Shown: positions 1-6,234 of the stretch, one piece after another
How the letters are laid out: the number at the start of each line of letters is the position of its first letter
How positions within the stretch are numbered: the stretch's first letter is position 1
From: JBBIOI01 sp037443425
GTDB taxonomy: Bacteria > Desulfobacterota > BSN033 > UBA1163
Assembly (NCBI GenBank): GCA_037443425.1
Contig: JBBIOI010000157.1
Span: forward strand, 1-6,288
Direction: 5' to 3'
DNA: 6,288 nt
Position numbers and translations under genes: made by a program
The notes under the pieces: model-generated
The model's input: only the letters and a program-made list of their open reading frames with translations
Databases searched by the model: none
What the model was told of the DNA's origin: nothing

Positions 1-70
1 TAACCTGCTTCATTCCCGTGGAAACGGTATTGAGACCTCTGAAAAACTATTTAAAAATTCTTTCATAAAT

Positions 71-115
71 GGGGAGGTGGGGTGAAAAAGCCTTCGAGCG
101 GATACCTACCTCCCC
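71..115. other. Strong central hairpin inside the left-end element
   Basis: GGGGAGGT at 71-78 pairs perfectly with ACCTCCCC at 108-115. The stem can continue with GGGT (80-83) against ACCT (104-107) if one G is bulged, leaving a loop of about 20 bases. It is far more GC-rich than its surroundings. It is not a classical terminator on its own, because the T-run (129-134) starts about 14 bases after the stem. Together with the outer GAGACCTCT stem, which is followed directly by a T-rich tract, the whole could stop transcription coming from the left. Confidence 0.5.
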
Positions 116-158
116 AGTCTTTCAAAGATTTTTTAGAGGTCTCTTTTCTTTTCCCTGG

Positions 159-178
159 ATTCCTGCCTTCGCAGGAAT
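159..178. repeat. REP/dRS3-like short palindrome ATTCCTGC-CTTC-GCAGGAAT
   Basis: This is a perfect 8-bp inverted repeat with a four-base loop (ATTCCTGC, CTTC, GCAGGAAT). It follows the general pattern ATTCC...N...GGAAT of widespread intergenic repeats, such as neisserial dRS3 and similar repeats in Nitrospirae and deltaproteobacteria (recalled family knowledge). A degenerate relative, ATTCCCGT-GGAA-ACGGTAT, sits at 12-30 at the mirror-image end of the composite element. Only one good copy lies in this window, so repetitiveness in the genome is inferred. Confidence 0.6.
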
Positions 179-221
179 GAAAGCTTTAATTCATATATTA
201 TAAATTGAACGATTCAAGATT

Positions 222-348
222 GTCATTGCGAGTCAAAGCCGAAGCCTTGTCCCGAGTGAAACGAGTGAACTATATTTGAGATTGCCGCGTCGCTTCGCTT
301 CTCGCAACGACTTCGTCGGATTGCCACGCCCTTCGGGCTCGCAATGAC
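222..348. repeat. Intergenic repeat with 11-bp terminal inverted repeats (GTCATTGCGAG family)
   Basis: The element begins GTCATTGCGAG (222-232) and ends with the exact reverse complement CTCGCAATGAC (338-348). The right half contains two related direct units, 280-311 and 319-348, both of the form GATTGCC-R-CG ... CTCGCAA-Y-GAC. Each has a TTC-loop centre, clearest as GCCC-TTC-GGGC (328-338). A further hairpin CGAC-TTC-GTCG (308-318) joins them. The left half is a degenerate inverted counterpart (GCCGAAGCC at 238-246). Its GC content is visibly higher than the flanking DNA. Repeats with these ends are scattered between genes in many bacterial genomes (recalled). It has no coding potential. A mobile or REP-like origin is inferred. 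Confidence 0.65.
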
Positions 349-365
349 TGATAAATAGAGGTAGA

Positions 366-383
366 ATCAGGTCAATCAGGTCA
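366..383. repeat. Two tandem copies of ATCAGGTCA upstream of ktrB
   Basis: ATCAGGTCA occurs at 366-374 and again at 375-383 with no gap, immediately before an inverted repeat and the proposed -35 box. Two copies of nine bases could be a small slippage duplication or paired half-sites for a regulator. Confidence 0.5.
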
Positions 384-393
384 ATGAATTGAC
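380..393. promoter_or_regulatory. Operator-like palindrome GTCAAT-GA-ATTGAC
   Basis: This is a perfect 6-bp inverted repeat with a 2-bp centre. Its right half forms most of the proposed -35 hexamer of the ktrB promoter. That position is where a repressor or an activator would act. No regulator is encoded in the window and I cannot assign the site to a family. The palindrome is seen; the operator role is inferred. Confidence 0.35.
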
Positions 394-417
394 AGATTAA
401 GAAATTTTGGATAAATT
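389..417 (+). promoter_or_regulatory. Candidate sigma-70 promoter of the ktrB-ktrA-trkA-trkH operon
   Basis: A consensus -35 TTGACA (389-394) is followed, 17 bases later, by TAAATT (412-417), four of six matches to TATAAT. Transcription would start near 424, giving a leader of about 20 bases before ktrB. It is the best-matching promoter I found upstream of the operon. The weak -10 limits confidence. Confidence 0.45.
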
Positions 418-444
418 TTAGAGAAAACTTTTTCTTCTATAAAG

Positions 445-1818
445 ATGAAATTTATTTTTAAAATAAAAACATATTTTTCAAAACATTTTACATCCCCAAG
501 GATCTTTGTCTTAAGCTTCGCAATAGTTATCATTATTGGTACCCTTATCCTTTGGTTTTTTCCATCCTCTTACAGGAGACCACTACGGTTTATTGATGTC
601 CTTTTTACCTCCACATCTGCTGTATGTGTGACAGGCCTTACTGTAATAGATATAGGTAAAGATCTTACATTGTTCGGCCAGATTGTTACACTCATTCTGT
701 TTCAAATTGGTGGATTGGGAATTATAACATTTTCAACTATATTCTTTGTTATCATGGGAAGGCCAATCCGTTTTAAAGATAGAGAGATTGTTCAGTCATC
801 ATTTCTTTATTCACCCATGAGAGATTTTATTGTGATACTTAAATCTATACTTTTTTTCAGTTTCTTCTTTGAGTTTATTGGAATAATCATACTTTTTATC
901 CGTTTTTCATATGATTTTCCCAAAGGGGAGGCATTTTTTAAGGCACTATATCATGCTATTTCTGCATTTAATAATTGTGGTTATTCACTATTTTCAAACA
1001 GCCTTGCTGAATATAGGTCAGATATGATTGTTAACCTCACTATTATGGGATTAATCGTTATAGGAGGAATTGGATTCATTGTTCAATACGAGATCTTTAA
1101 AAAGATAACAGGCATAAGAAAAAGATTCTCTATTCATACAAAAATTGTACTTATCTCGACAATTATTCTTATACTTTTTGGTGCCTTATTTTTTTATCTA
1201 TTTGAATACAATCATGTTATTAAAGATTTCTCAATGAGGGATAAGATTTTAGTCTCCCTTTTTCAATCAATCACTTCCAGAACATGCGGGTTTTCTACAA
1301 TAGAAATCGGTTCTTTAACGAATCAAACAATCCTCCTCTTATTAATATTGATGTTTATCGGTGCTTCTCCAGGTTCTACAGGAGGGGGTGTTAAAACAAC
1401 AAGTTTGGCCCTTCTTCTGTTGACGATATGGAATCGATTTAAAGGAAATCAAGAGGTAAGCGTTTTTAGCAGGACTATTTCAAAGGAGAATGTTAATAGA
1501 ATGATATCGATTATATTTGCCTCTTTTTTTGCTATCACCTTCATCACTTCAATGTTACTCATATCTGCAGAGAAAGGTCTTTTGCCTGATCTCAGTCGAA
1601 ATCTTTTTATAGAGTATCTTTTTGAGGTTGTTTCTGCCTTCGGAACGGTGGGCTTATCCATGGGCGTAACACAAAAATTGAGTGATTTTCAAAAAATAGC
1701 TATAATTATAATGATGTTTTCCGGCAGGGTTGGACCTCTGACGGTTGCTTATTCATTAACAAGGATAAAAGTAAAGAGAGAGATAATATATGCTGAAGAA
1801 GGGATTATGATTGGATAA
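445..1818 (+). CDS. ktrB: Ktr-type K+ uptake channel subunit (KtrB-like, TrkH superfamily)
   Basis: Membrane subunit that conducts K+ (in Ktr systems, usually Na+-stimulated) inward, as a dimer sitting on a KtrA ring. The 457-residue protein begins its first membrane helix at about residue 18 and lacks the two extra N-terminal helices of TrkH, which points to KtrB. All four pore loops are present with their glycines: VCVTGL (G64), NNCGYS (G179), SRTCGF (G282) and GTVGLS (G403). The intramembrane gating loop GASPGSTGGGVK lies at 306-317. The conserved GRVGPLT is at 427-433, and the C-terminus YAEEGIMIG matches the KtrB tail that contacts KtrA. The ATG at 445 fits the family N-terminus, but the Shine-Dalgarno is poor (only AAAG next to the start, GAGAAAA farther up). 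It is the first gene of the operon, 72 bp before ktrA. Ion preference cannot be read from sequence. Confidence 0.93.
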   Translation: MKFIFKIKTYFSKHFTSPRIFVLSFAIVIIIGTLILWFFPSSYRRPLRFIDVLFTSTSAVCVTGLTVIDIGKDLTLFGQIVTLILFQIGGLGIITFSTIFFVIMGRPIRFKDREIVQSSFLYSPMRDFIVILKSILFFSFFFEFIGIIILFIRFSYDFPKGEAFFKALYHAISAFNNCGYSLFSNSLAEYRSDMIVNLTIMGLIVIGGIGFIVQYEIFKKITGIRKRFSIHTKIVLISTIILILFGALFFYLFEYNHVIKDFSMRDKILVSLFQSITSRTCGFSTIEIGSLTNQTILLLLILMFIGASPGSTGGGVKTTSLALLLLTIWNRFKGNQEVSVFSRTISKENVNRMISIIFASFFAITFITSMLLISAEKGLLPDLSRNLFIEYLFEVVSAFGTVGLSMGVTQKLSDFQKIAIIIMMFSGRVGPLTVAYSLTRIKVKREIIYAEEGIMIG

Positions 1819-1890
1819 GAGAAGTGGAGTTTATACTTTGTGCTTAACTACTTAAAAGGCCTCATGATAAACAGAAAACGGAGAACATAG

Positions 1891-2538
1891 ATGAAAAGAG
1901 TAATCGTAATCGGGTTAGGAATTTTTGGATTTAATATTGCAAGAGAGCTTTTTGAGAATGGAATTGAAGTTGTGGCCATAGATAAAAACAGAGAGATGGT
2001 TCAAAGGGTTAGGGATTTCTCTACAAAGGCTATCTTAGGAGACAGTAGCAATAAAGAATTTTTAGAATCTATAGGGATTGGTGAGGATGATATTGTGATC
2101 ATCTCTTTTGGCGAGGATCTTGCAGCTGCTACATTGACTACGCTTCATCTCAAAGAGATGAAAATAAAAAGGATTATTGTTAAGGTCCCAAATGAAGAGC
2201 ATAAAAAGGTATTAGAAAGGATAGGGGCAACAGAAGTGATAATCCCTGAGAAAGAGATGGCCAGTAAGATTGCTAAAAGTTTGATTTCACCAAATATTTT
2301 GGATTACATTCCCTTATCTGAAGGCTATAATATAAGTGAGATCGTTCCTCCATCAAGTTTTATTGGGAAGACTATTGGAGAACTTCATCTAAGAAGCAGA
2401 TATCATATAGAAGTTATTGCTATTAGAGAAGTGCTTCCAGATAGAATAAAGATGATTCCCCAGGCTGATTTCGTAATAAAAGATAGTGATATACTTGTGG
2501 TTTTAGGCAAGGAAGAAGATATAAACAGAATAAAGTGA
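1891..2538 (+). CDS. ktrA: Ktr K+ uptake regulatory subunit (KtrA-like, single RCK)
   Basis: Cytoplasmic gating protein that forms an octameric ring under KtrB and opens or closes it according to bound nucleotide (ATP versus ADP in studied Ktr systems). It has 215 residues, the normal KtrA length. The RCK_N/TrkA_N Rossmann domain is at about 1-125: glycine motif GLGIFG (8-13), acidic residue D31 ending strand 2, GDSS at 50-53, and IIPE at 117-120. The RCK_C/TrkA_C domain follows at about 135-215. In other bacteria RCK_C domains of KtrA can bind cyclic di-AMP; whether this one does is unknown. The ATG at 1891 has GGAGA (1880-1884) six bases upstream. It directly follows ktrB, its expected partner, and precedes trkA by 8 bp. 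Confidence 0.93.
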   Translation: MKRVIVIGLGIFGFNIARELFENGIEVVAIDKNREMVQRVRDFSTKAILGDSSNKEFLESIGIGEDDIVIISFGEDLAAATLTTLHLKEMKIKRIIVKVPNEEHKKVLERIGATEVIIPEKEMASKIAKSLISPNILDYIPLSEGYNISEIVPPSSFIGKTIGELHLRSRYHIEVIAIREVLPDRIKMIPQADFVIKDSDILVVLGKEEDINRIK

Positions 2539-2542
2539 GGAG
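2537..2542 (+). promoter_or_regulatory. Ribosome binding site of trkA overlapping the ktrA stop
   Basis: GAGGAG shares two bases with the TGA stop of ktrA (2536-2538) and lies four bases before the trkA ATG (2547). This tight arrangement indicates co-transcription of ktrA and trkA and probably translational coupling. Confidence 0.6.
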
Positions 2543-2546
2543 ATAA

Positions 2547-3887
2547 ATGAAGATTGTAATTCTTGGGGCTGGAGAGGTTGGTTTTTATTTGGCAAAAAGA
2601 CTTTCCCTCGAAAAACATGATCTTGTAGTGATTGACAATGACCCTGAAAAATGTAGCCGTGTACAAGAAACCCTTGATGTTCAGGTTATTGTTGGAAACG
2701 GTTCAAGCCAGAATGTCCTGAAAGAAGCAAGGTTGGAATCGGCAGATATGTTTATTGCTGCCTCGGGTGTGGATGAGGTAAATCTGATTGCCTGTATGAT
2801 TGCCTCCAAAATGGGAGTAAAGAAAAAACTTGCAAGAGTTAGAAATCCTGAATATTATGGACCATCTTCAATCCTTACAGCAAAAGATCTTGGGGTCGAC
2901 CTTTTTATACACCCTGAAGAAGAAGTGATAGAGGAGATTATTAGACTTCTAATGCGTGCTTCTGCATCTGAGATTGTTGAATTTGAAGATGGGAAGGTAG
3001 TGGTTGTTGGGCTCAAGCTGGACGCACAATGTCCAAATCTAAATAAACCTTTAAAAGAAATCGGAAGTGAAAAAGAAAGAAAAAACATACGTGTAGTGGC
3101 AATACTAAAAGGAGAAAAGACAATCATCCCTACAGGGGAGGATTATCTCAGTAAAAATGATCAGGTCTTTATTGTTGCAAAGCAGGAAAGTATACCGCAA
3201 GTTTTATCTATTGCTGGAAAGACTGATCAGAGGTTAGAAAGAATCATGATTTTAGGCGGTGGAAAGATAGGAAGGGGATTGGCAGAGAAATTAGAGAGGA
3301 AGGTTGAGGTTACTCTCATTGAAGTAAATAAAGAAAAATCATTTAAGATCGCATCACAGCTAAAAAAGGCAACTGTATTTCAAGCAGACGGAACAGAGAT
3401 CGATGCCCTTGCAAGTGAAGGACTTCTCAATATGGATTCTCTAATTGCAGTGACATCTGATGATGAAACAAATATTCTCTCATGTTTACTTGCAAAACAC
3501 TTGGGGATCCAGAAAACAATTGCATTAGTGAATAAACAGACTTATATGCCACTGCTTCCTGTTATTGGAATTGATTCAACAGTAAATCTACATTTATCAA
3601 CAGCGAGTGCAATATTGAGGTTTATAAGAAGGGGGGACATACTTTCAGCGGCCAAATTTCGCGGGATTGATGCTGAGGTATTAGAGTTTGAGATAAAGGG
3701 TTCAAGCAAAATAGTCAAAAGGCCTTTAAAAGAGATTGGCTTACCCAAGGGGGCTCTTATTGCAGCTGTCACAAGAAAAGGGGATGTTTTTATACCAGAT
3801 GGAGGAAGTGTTTTAGAACCTGGAGATAAGGTAATTGTTTTTGCACTTCCAGGGGCGATTCCAACTGTTGAAAAAAAATTTTCATAA
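2547..3887 (+). CDS. trkA: Trk system K+ transport regulatory protein TrkA (double RCK)
   Basis: Peripheral NAD(H)/ATP-binding protein that assembles as a ring on the cytoplasmic face of TrkH and gates it. The 446-residue protein has the duplicated TrkA layout, close to the 458 residues of E. coli TrkA. RCK_N1 has GAGEVG at 7-12 and D30. RCK_C1 is at about 142-225. RCK_N2 has GGGKIG at 237-242, acidic E259, DGTE at 281-284 and TSDDETNI at 303-310. RCK_C2 is at about 370-446, preceded by the family signature RRGDILS (361-367). Both nucleotide sites look intact. The ATG is well placed behind GAGGAG. trkH starts 30 bp downstream, as expected for its channel partner. Its adjacency to ktrA is less usual and suggests both gates are made together. 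Confidence 0.95.
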   Translation: MKIVILGAGEVGFYLAKRLSLEKHDLVVIDNDPEKCSRVQETLDVQVIVGNGSSQNVLKEARLESADMFIAASGVDEVNLIACMIASKMGVKKKLARVRNPEYYGPSSILTAKDLGVDLFIHPEEEVIEEIIRLLMRASASEIVEFEDGKVVVVGLKLDAQCPNLNKPLKEIGSEKERKNIRVVAILKGEKTIIPTGEDYLSKNDQVFIVAKQESIPQVLSIAGKTDQRLERIMILGGGKIGRGLAEKLERKVEVTLIEVNKEKSFKIASQLKKATVFQADGTEIDALASEGLLNMDSLIAVTSDDETNILSCLLAKHLGIQKTIALVNKQTYMPLLPVIGIDSTVNLHLSTASAILRFIRRGDILSAAKFRGIDAEVLEFEIKGSSKIVKRPLKEIGLPKGALIAAVTRKGDVFIPDGGSVLEPGDKVIVFALPGAIPTVEKKFS

Positions 3888-3917
3888 ATTCATAAATGAT
3901 TTTATAGTATAAGAAAA

Positions 3918-5357
3918 TTGAAAATTTCTGATATCATATATACCCTATCAATCCTTTGGTTGTTTTTAAGCATATTTCTTCTCCTCCCCCTTATATCTTC
4001 CCTATATTATAATGATGGTCTTTATTTAATCTATCTCTCCACCATTATTGGCATTGGTATGTTGAGTCTGGTTTTATGGGCAATCACACAGAAACCAAAA
4101 GATTTGAATCCACGAGAAGCATTCCTGATAGTTTCTCTAAGTTGGATCAGTTATTCATTTTTTGGGTCAATTCCTTTTATGATCTCAGGGTATATACCAA
4201 ATTTAACAGATGCCTTTTTTGAAACAGTTTCAGGATTTACAACCACGGGGGCAACAATTTTAAAGGACATAGAAACCCTCCCAAAGAGTCTTCTTCTCTG
4301 GCGAAACATGACTCAATGGGTAGGTGGAATGGGAGTTATTGCCCTTGCAGTCGCGGTCTTACCATTTTTAGGCGTAGGAGGAATGCAACTATTTAAAGCA
4401 GAAGTGCCAGGCCCTATAAAAGAAAAGATCTCTCCGCGAATAAGTGAAACGGCTAAGATTCTATGGGCGGTTTATCTCTTTTTTACAATTGCTGAAATAA
4501 TTTTCCTTAAAATTGGAGGTCTCTCACTGTTTGACTCGATCTGTACTACTTTTGGAACTTTGGCTACAGGAGGGTTTACTCCTACAAATAATAGCATTGC
4601 CTCTTATCCCTCTCTTTTTGTCCAATATGTTGTCATTTTATTTATGTTTATAGCAGGGGCGAACTTTTCGTTACATTATTGGGCCCTGAGGGGAAGACTT
4701 AAATTCTATATTCTTAATCCCGAGTTTCGGTTTTTTACTTTTATTATTTTACTCTCTCTCGTATTAATTATGGTAGCCCGCCTAATTCATGGCGAGAGAT
4801 TCTCAGAAGAATTTTTTAGAAGCACACTTTTTCAAACAATCTCTATTATTACAACAACAGGGTTTGTTACCCATGATTATGAAAAATGGCCTTACCTCAC
4901 ACAGATTATTTTAATAGCACTTATGTTATTTGGAGGTTGTACAACTTCTACAGGCGGAGGAATAAAGAATGTAAGAATTCTGGTTGTCTTTAAATTTATT
5001 GGAGTGGAATTAAAGAAATTATTTTATCCTCATGGTGTTTTTCCAATTAGATTAGGCAATGGGGTTCTGACAGAGGGTATTTTATCCAATATACTCGGGT
5101 TTATATCTCTATATATCTTAATATTCTTTTTTGGAGTAATGGCTATGGCTGGCCTTGGACTTGATATTGATACATCAATTGGTGCAGTTGCAGCAACACT
5201 TGGAAACGTCGGTCCAGGGATTGGCAGTGTTGGACCAACTGAAAATTACGCCCATATACCTGTTCTGGGTAAATGGATCCTTTCCTTCTTGATGTTAGTC
5301 GGAAGACTTGAGATATTTACTATAATGGTACTATTCACCCGCACATTCTGGCATTAA
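3918..5357 (+). CDS. trkH: Trk system K+ channel subunit TrkH
   Basis: Inner-membrane K+-translocating subunit that works as a dimer with TrkA. It has 479 residues, close to E. coli TrkH/TrkG. Two extra N-terminal helices (about 7-30 and 35-57) separate it from KtrB. Four pore loops follow: TTTGAT (G111), LATGGF (G218), TTTGF (G315) and LGNVGPG (G432). The D3M2 gating loop GGCTTSTGGGIKNVR is at 339-353. The start is TTG at 3918: an in-frame TGA at 3897 excludes anything much farther upstream, the next ATG is codon 48 and would remove the first helix, and the N-terminus MKISDIIYTL resembles TrkH starts. The purine stretch AAGAAAA before it is a weak ribosome site, so translation may depend on coupling to trkA. 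The last 27 bp overlap rsmI tail to tail. Confidence 0.94.
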   Translation: MKISDIIYTLSILWLFLSIFLLLPLISSLYYNDGLYLIYLSTIIGIGMLSLVLWAITQKPKDLNPREAFLIVSLSWISYSFFGSIPFMISGYIPNLTDAFFETVSGFTTTGATILKDIETLPKSLLLWRNMTQWVGGMGVIALAVAVLPFLGVGGMQLFKAEVPGPIKEKISPRISETAKILWAVYLFFTIAEIIFLKIGGLSLFDSICTTFGTLATGGFTPTNNSIASYPSLFVQYVVILFMFIAGANFSLHYWALRGRLKFYILNPEFRFFTFIILLSLVLIMVARLIHGERFSEEFFRSTLFQTISIITTTGFVTHDYEKWPYLTQIILIALMLFGGCTTSTGGGIKNVRILVVFKFIGVELKKLFYPHGVFPIRLGNGVLTEGILSNILGFISLYILIFFFGVMAMAGLGLDIDTSIGAVAATLGNVGPGIGSVGPTENYAHIPVLGKWILSFLMLVGRLEIFTIMVLFTRTFWH

Positions 5358-6059
5358 ATTATTTTCGTTCTTTCGCGTTTTACCAGATATTACCAGTGTT
5401 ATTTCACCCTTTATCTTTTTCCCTTCAATTCTATTTATTATCTCGCTTACCTTTCCACGTAGAACCTCTTCATATATCTTTGTTAATTCCCGTGCTAAGA
5501 CTATTTCCCTGTCACCAAGTATTTCAAGTATGTCATTTAAAGTTTCCTTTATTCGATGGGGTGACTCATAAAGGATTATTGTTTCTTTTATATCCTTCAA
5601 TCCTTTCAATTGATCTCTTCTCTTCTTAGATTTATGGGATAAAAAACCTTTGAATAAGAATGAATCTGTTGGAAGCCCTGAAACAGTTAGGGCTGTTATT
5701 ATGGCAGATGGACCAGGAATTGGAATTATTGGGATATCTCTTTCTATGGCGAGCCTTATAAGCTTGAAACCTGGATCAGAAATCCCAGGGGTACCAGCAT
5801 CTGAAAGAAGGGCAACCTTTTGTCCTTCTTCTAATTTTGAGAGTATGAATTCTGTTTTCTTTAATTCATTCCCCTCAAAATAACTTGTTAAGGGTTTTGA
5901 AATTTCATAACGCTTTAAAAGAATACTTGCATGTCTTGTGTCCTCTACAGCAATGAGATCAACCTCTTTCAAAGTCCTTAAGGCCCTTAGTGTAATGTCT
6001 TCGAGATTTCCGATAGGAGTGGAAACTATGTAAAGTATCCCTTTTTTACGATCAGCCAA
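5331..6059 (-). CDS. rsmI: 16S rRNA (cytidine-1402-2'-O)-methyltransferase RsmI, short C-terminus
   Basis: SAM-dependent enzyme that methylates the 2'-O of C1402 in 16S rRNA at the decoding centre, next to the N4 methylation made by RsmH. The tetrapyrrole-methylase fold signatures are all seen: STPIGNL (13-19), AVEDTRH (37-43), SDAGTPGISDPG (86-97), PIPGPSA (113-119), SGLPTDSF (127-134), YESPHRI (164-170) and ARELTK (189-194). At 242 residues it ends shortly after the catalytic domain (GEITLVISG, 218-226) and lacks the roughly 45-residue C-terminal extension of E. coli RsmI (286 residues). The usual HNE-like motif reads FEGNE at 61-65. The start is TTG at 6059, supported by AGGGAGAG (6074-6067) with a normal gap. 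An in-frame TGA at 6089-6087 limits extension. It is convergent with trkH and functionally unrelated to it. Confidence 0.93.
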   Translation of the reverse strand: MADRKKGILYIVSTPIGNLEDITLRALRTLKEVDLIAVEDTRHASILLKRYEISKPLTSYFEGNELKKTEFILSKLEEGQKVALLSDAGTPGISDPGFKLIRLAIERDIPIIPIPGPSAIITALTVSGLPTDSFLFKGFLSHKSKKRRDQLKGLKDIKETIILYESPHRIKETLNDILEILGDREIVLARELTKIYEEVLRGKVSEIINRIEGKKIKGEITLVISGKTRKNENNLMPECAGE

Positions 6060-6080
6060 TTTTAGTCTCTCCCTTATTAA

Positions 6081-6109
6081 AAGATATCACCTTCTGGTCT
6101 ATGTATCAA
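6081..6109 (-). promoter_or_regulatory. Weak candidate promoter of rsmI
   Basis: Reading the minus strand, TTGATA (6109-6104, five of six to TTGACA) is followed by 17 bases and TATCTT (6086-6081, four of six). The predicted start near 6074 would fall at the beginning of the Shine-Dalgarno, an unusually short leader. The true promoter may therefore lie farther upstream. Confidence 0.25.
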
Positions 6110-6136
6110 CCATTATTTTTAAAATGATATAAACTA

Positions 6137-6165
6137 TTGACTTTTTCATGAGCTTTTCTTAAATT
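6137..6165 (+). promoter_or_regulatory. Secondary candidate promoter for the rightward gene
   Basis: TTGACT (6137-6142, five of six) with a 17-base spacer to TAAATT (6160-6165, four of six). It has the same TAAATT -10 as the proposed ktrB promoter. It would start transcription about 30 bases upstream of the stronger candidate at 6171-6199. Confidence 0.25.
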
Positions 6166-6170
6166 TGGTC

Positions 6171-6199
6171 TTTAGAATTTAATTTAAATTGAGTATAAT
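6171..6199 (+). promoter_or_regulatory. Candidate promoter of the rightward gene at the window edge
   Basis: A perfect -10 TATAAT (6194-6199) is preceded, with 17 bases between, by TTTAGA (6171-6176, four of six to TTGACA). The start would be near 6206, leaving a leader of about 38 bases that contains the strong ribosome site. Confidence 0.5.
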
Positions 6200-6225
6200 G
6201 AAAAACCTATGAATTTAAAACAACA

Positions 6226-6234
6226 GGGAGGAGG
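6226..6234 (+). promoter_or_regulatory. Strong Shine-Dalgarno GGGAGGAGG
   Basis: A near-perfect anti-16S match nine bases before ATG 6244 (twelve before TTG 6247, fifteen before ATG 6250). It supports 6244 as the start of the rightward gene and implies efficient translation. Confidence 0.6.

Larger units (their letters stand above)
10..180. repeat. Composite mirror-symmetric inverted-repeat element (BIME/MITE-like)
   Basis: Nested inverted repeats are visible. TCATTCC (10-16) is the reverse complement of GGAATGA (174-180). A small GNRA hairpin CCGT-GGAA-ACGG (16-27) on the left faces the hairpin at 159-178 on the right. A 15-bp arm beginning GAGACCTCT (32-46) matches 129-143 in reverse complement at 14 of 15 positions. 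The innermost arm GGGGAGGT (71-78) pairs exactly with ACCTCCCC (108-115). The direct copy TCTTTCA occurs just inside on the right (118-124), with TTCTTTCA at 58-65 on the left. No reading frame is evident. The right arm is followed by TTTTCTTTT (144-152), so a transcript could end here. It resembles a paired REP (BIME) or a small non-autonomous element. A structured small RNA or the terminator of an upstream gene are alternatives. The structure is seen; its identity is inference. Confidence 0.6.

Noticed and set aside
71..84. G-quadruplex from GGGGAGGTGGGG
   Set aside because: There are only two runs of four G and one of two, so at best a weak two-tetrad structure. The duplex hairpin with ACCTCCCC explains the bases better.
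32..143. 6S RNA or another known small RNA family at the left end
   Set aside because: The inverted arms give a long hairpin, but I could not match it to 6S RNA, tmRNA, RNase P or a known riboswitch consensus. Kept as an unnamed repeat element.
222..348. Insertion sequence
   Set aside because: It has terminal inverted repeats but is only 127 bp with no transposase frame and no clear target-site duplication.
366..383. Tandem repeat as a possible CRISPR remnant
   Set aside because: The units are only nine bases, directly abutting, with no spacers and no cas genes nearby.
349..444. Cyclic di-AMP (ydaO-type) riboswitch ahead of the K+ genes
   Set aside because: Such riboswitches control K+ transporters elsewhere, but the predicted leader is only about 20 bases and the conserved riboswitch blocks are absent.
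1449..1661. Antisense open frame inside ktrB, and similar frames at 2403-2666, 2855-3127 and 3542-3772
   Set aside because: All lie opposite strongly conserved K+ transport genes, have no ribosome site context that I could see, and give serine-rich, low-identity peptides typical of shadow frames.
1819..1890. Internal promoter or terminator in the 72-bp ktrB-ktrA gap
   Set aside because: I found no -35/-10 pair at acceptable spacing and no hairpin with a T-run. The gap looks like a plain intra-operon spacer with a GGAGA ribosome site.
5396..5883. Plus-strand open frames opposite rsmI (5396-5629 and 5650-5883)
   Set aside because: The minus strand carries all the RsmI motifs, so these are shadows of that gene.
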